64,000 bases of DNA from Otis tarda. Taxonomy: Eukaryota > Chordata > Aves > Otidiformes > Otididae. The number at the start of each line of letters is the position of its first letter. Position 1 is the first letter of the stretch. The notes under the pieces were generated by a model. The model searched no databases, had not been told where the DNA came from, and saw only the letters and a list, made by a program, of their open reading frames with translations. Made by a program: the position numbers and the translations under genes. The stretch covers positions 39,534,001 to 39,598,000 of the forward strand of contig CM048553.1 in the NCBI GenBank assembly GCA_026413225.1, read 5' to 3'. Positions 62,384-64,000 of this stretch are shown in pieces.

Positions 62384-62734
62384 TTATTTAGCACTCAGCA
62401 CTCGCGGCTGCTGTTGTTTTCCACAGAATTGTCGCCCTACCGCTATCTGATCTGGCAGATTGCCCAAGCATGTTCTGAAAGGCTTATTTGAAGATGATAT
62501 AGACAAACAAATGATGTCCTGTCCTGTGGCATTAACCATAATTACCCACACATTTGTTCTTTCCGTAACTGATGTCCATGGAGCTGCCACACAGGTTGTT
62601 AACAATCCGACGGACGCAAGGCAGCTTGGAGCGCTGGTCGTACCCATCGTGCAGGGATCCACTTGTTCACTGCTCCTGTAGAGACACAAGCATATCCTTT
62701 CCCCGACATCATAAGAGGGAATGGTCCTTCCCAA
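62384..62734 (-). pseudogene. env: env surface subunit N-terminus, ERV copy B
   Basis: The minus-strand frame overlaps the integrase C-terminus in another phase and gives a hydrophobic lead (ASVGLLTTCVAAPW), then TERTNVWVIMVNATGQD and ICLSISSSNKPFRTCLGNLP, which I recognise as the N-terminal region of avian class II ERV surface proteins. It stops at 62384. The rest of the surface subunit is missing before the TM-like sequence begins near 62310, so most of env SU is deleted. NAT is a potential glycosylation site. Confidence 0.75.
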
Positions 62735-62743
62735 TTACCTGTT

Positions 62744-62749
<6 letters not shown>
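62599..62749 (-). pseudogene. pol: Integrase C-terminal DNA-binding domain, ERV copy B
   Basis: The minus-strand frame reads NLETGNWEGPFPL, then SGKGYACVSTGAVNKWIPARWVRPA, ending at 62599. It is clearly the same domain as in copy A (shared GYACxSTGA and WIPA), but with a different sequence, so it comes from a second provirus. Its upstream end is an A tract of 30 bases rather than the catalytic core. The core and zinc domain are absent. The expected env start overlaps its 3' end. Confidence 0.88.

Positions 62750-62779
<30 letters not shown>
62750..62779. repeat. 30-nt T tract (A tract on the minus strand)
   Basis: Thirty uninterrupted T on the plus strand lie between the integrase fragment and the ERVL-type LTR piece. 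On the minus strand this is an A30 tract that adjoins the LTR piece on its downstream side. It could be a retrotransposed poly(A) tail, an expanded slippage tract or an assembly artefact. Confidence 0.95.
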
Positions 62780-62780
<1 letters not shown>

Positions 62781-62949
62781 GCTCAGCTTCCTGCACCTCC
62801 TCATTAACGAGACTTGGAAAGCCAGACAGTGTCCTTGGTCTCATTAACAACAGCCCTTATCATCAGAGCATTTTTATCAACATTCTTCACATACAAAATC
62901 CAAAGCTTCTAAGAGGAAAATTAACTTCATCCCTGCTAAAACCAAGACA
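62780..62949 (-). mobile_element. 5' fragment of an ERVL-type LTR
   Basis: Read on the minus strand from 62949 it begins TGTCTTGGTTTTAGCAGGGAT and continues with TTTTGGATTTTGTATG and AATGTTGATAA. These match, in the same order, the first part of the solo LTR at 16315. It ends near 62780 at the A tract, so the 3' two thirds are missing. It sits between gag and integrase sequence, so it either inserted there or arrived with a rearrangement. Confidence 0.7.
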
Positions 62950-63074
62950 GTATTCATCCCTTATTTCACACCATTTACTTCATGCTTATACACACACACA
63001 CACAAACACGCCACCTCTATAACAAGGAAGCTCCAAAGACCGAAGGCTCCTTTTCCAGATCTATGGGACCTGGA
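62950..63074 (-). other. gag linker remainder and CA microsatellite
   Basis: After the gag stop the minus-strand frame continues as FDPGPIDLEKEPSVFGAS, an acidic, proline-containing stretch that fits a gag linker after the matrix. A CA-repeat (about 62991-63006 on the plus strand) follows, then short AT-rich sequence up to the LTR fragment. Capsid and nucleocapsid are not present. Confidence 0.5.
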
Positions 63075-63659
63075 TCAAAGGGATTTTTCCGGCTCGCTGT
63101 TAGTCTTTGTTTCCATGGACGAAGGAACAGACGGGGTAACGGGTGCTGTTGAATCTCCTTTCTGCGTGTGATTCTTCAAGGCTTCAAACATTACACGCCA
63201 CACCGGTAATAACTTTTGAACAGCAGGGTCACCCCGCGTTACACAGTCCCACAGTCTAATACCTATGGTGTTCCAGGAGCCCACTGTATAGATATTACAG
63301 AGGTTTGCGTTTGATACGTGAGCGGACACCCAAGTCAACAAGCTCTTCAGGTCAGTGTTATTAATAGCACAGTTCTGTTCTTCTAACATTTTTGTTAGAC
63401 TCGTTAAAACTGATTTATGTTCCTTTGAAGCAATGCTTCTCGTCGTTCTGATCTGGAGGACCGCGGCTCTATCACCTGCCGCTTTATCCTTGATCTCGGG
63501 GACTGCGGCTCTTTTCCCCACCGAGAAAGCGCTAGGACCCCGCTCAGCGTCCCGCGATTCCTTGGGCGCCACCTCGAAACTGGCTCCCGCCTCATTATCA
63601 CCCCTCCACGAATTTACAAGCGGTGGAGCTGATGGGGCAGAAAGAGCGAGAGAGGGCAT
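63075..63659 (-). pseudogene. gag: gag matrix-like (betaretroviral p10-type) domain
   Basis: The minus-strand frame of about 194 codons has a variable N-terminal half rich in A, P, E and R. From about residue 75 to 165 comes a helical domain with KSVLTSLTKMLEEQNC, DLKSLLTWVSAHV, GSWNTIGIRLWD and VWRVMFEALKN. This pattern fits the matrix domain of class II (alpha/beta-like) retroviral Gag, which targets Gag to membranes. The tail is T/P/S-rich and stops at 63075. No capsid or zinc knuckles follow. A GC-rich stretch lies upstream instead of a clean Gag start, so the true start is unclear. Confidence 0.65.
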
Positions 63660-64000
63660 TTCTGTGTCCTCGTATTTGGGGGTTGTTCTTTCGGGTCAGG
63701 CTCCTCCGGCAAGGAAGGCGTGATACACGGGGGAGTACACCCAAATTCCATCGCCCCTCTACCACCATCAGAGGCTCCCGGCCGAACCGGGCAGACCACC
63801 GGAGCACCACCCCCTGCCCCCTCCGCGCCGTCTCGACCCCGTTCGTCCCCCTCCCCTTCCGAGGGCCACCCTTCTTTGACTGCAATTAAAGCCGCAACCC
63901 ACACTTTGCGCGCCTCTCGAGTCTTAGCCAGCAGTCTTTTCACCGAACCTAACTTCTTCAGCCGTGTCGCCACACCCTTCGTTCCGACCCCCCTTCTTCC
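63598..64000 (-). pseudogene. GC-rich gag-like linker or leader, partial at the window end
   Basis: This segment is strongly GC and CpG-rich. A minus-strand frame (63614-63973) begins with a basic stretch (LKKLGSVKRLLAKTREARK), then an acidic and glycine-rich part, then a proline-rich part (LPEEPDPKEQPP). It then shifts into the frame that leads into the matrix-like ORF. The layout resembles a retroviral Gag linker, but lying before a matrix domain is odd. It could also be the 5' leader of the provirus. It runs off the window, and no primer binding site or LTR was recognised. Confidence 0.4.

Larger units (their letters stand above)
59090..64000 (-). mobile_element. Antisense ERV mosaic (at least two related proviruses, nested or recombined)
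   Basis: The whole block reads as retroviral on the minus strand. Integrase C-terminus and env appear more than once, with one LTR at the low-coordinate end, an LTR-like insert inside one env, and an ERVL-type LTR piece further upstream. All frames carry stops, shifts or large deletions. The order on the minus strand is gag, integrase C-terminus/env, env anchor, integrase, env, polypurine tract, LTR. One provirus of normal order cannot give two integrase/env sets, so tandem, nested or recombined elements are required. The matrix-like gag and the CX6CC env suggest an alpha/beta-like avian class II group, which is inference. The block continues past the window end, where any 5' LTR would lie. 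Confidence 0.85.

Noticed and set aside
62460-63022. Plus-strand ORFs across the ERV block
   Set aside because: They are opposite-strand shadows of integrase, env and the T30 tract. The retroviral motifs are all on the minus strand.
1-64000. CRISPR arrays, operons, tRNA or rRNA genes, defence systems
   Set aside because: The DNA is vertebrate nuclear in character. No regularly spaced repeats, cloverleaf-like sequences or prokaryotic gene layout were seen.

Overview
The window is vertebrate nuclear DNA, most likely from a bird. It is AT-rich and gene-poor. It has one CpG island, a CR1-type LINE 3' fragment of avian character, a solo LTR of the common avian ERVL type (begins TGTC, ends GACA), and old endogenous retrovirus (ERV) pieces. 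I cannot name the species from the sequence alone.

Layout. Positions 1-5757 are AT-rich upstream DNA with no gene I can support. Positions 5760-7125 are a GC/CpG-rich island. It carries the first coding exon (6278-6353, + strand) of KCNH8, the ELK-family voltage-gated potassium channel, ending at a consensus splice donor. Two upstream ORFs, one overlapping the main start, a long pyrimidine tract and a 19-bp tandem duplication lie in or just beyond the 5' UTR. I found no second KCNH8 exon, so from 6354 to the window end the sequence is best read as intron 1, with repeats inserted. These are a solo ERVL-type LTR (16315-16926, + strand, near-perfect 5-bp target duplication) and a CR1 3' end (42903-43216, - strand). 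Less certain intron features are a coding-like remnant at about 13119-13500 (- strand), a splice-bounded open stretch at 18028-18202, and a long, low-repeat, enhancer-like tract at about 32780-34210.

Positions 59090-64000 are a dense ERV mosaic, entirely in antisense to KCNH8. Read 5' to 3' on the minus strand it holds: a GC-rich gag-like linker; a gag matrix-like domain; a 5' piece of an ERVL-type LTR; a 30-nt A tract; an integrase C-terminus running into an env surface N-terminus; an env transmembrane subunit split by a 312-bp LTR-like insert; an unrecognised coding-like tract; a second env-type membrane anchor; a second, longer integrase; a second env with its surface subunit mostly missing; a polypurine tract; and a 3' LTR. 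Integrase C-terminus and env each occur at least twice, so at least two related proviruses have been joined. Every retroviral reading frame is broken.

No operon, CRISPR array, tRNA, rRNA or defence system is visible. The most notable material is the ERV mosaic and the KCNH8 5' UTR. I did not find a convincing undescribed biological system.
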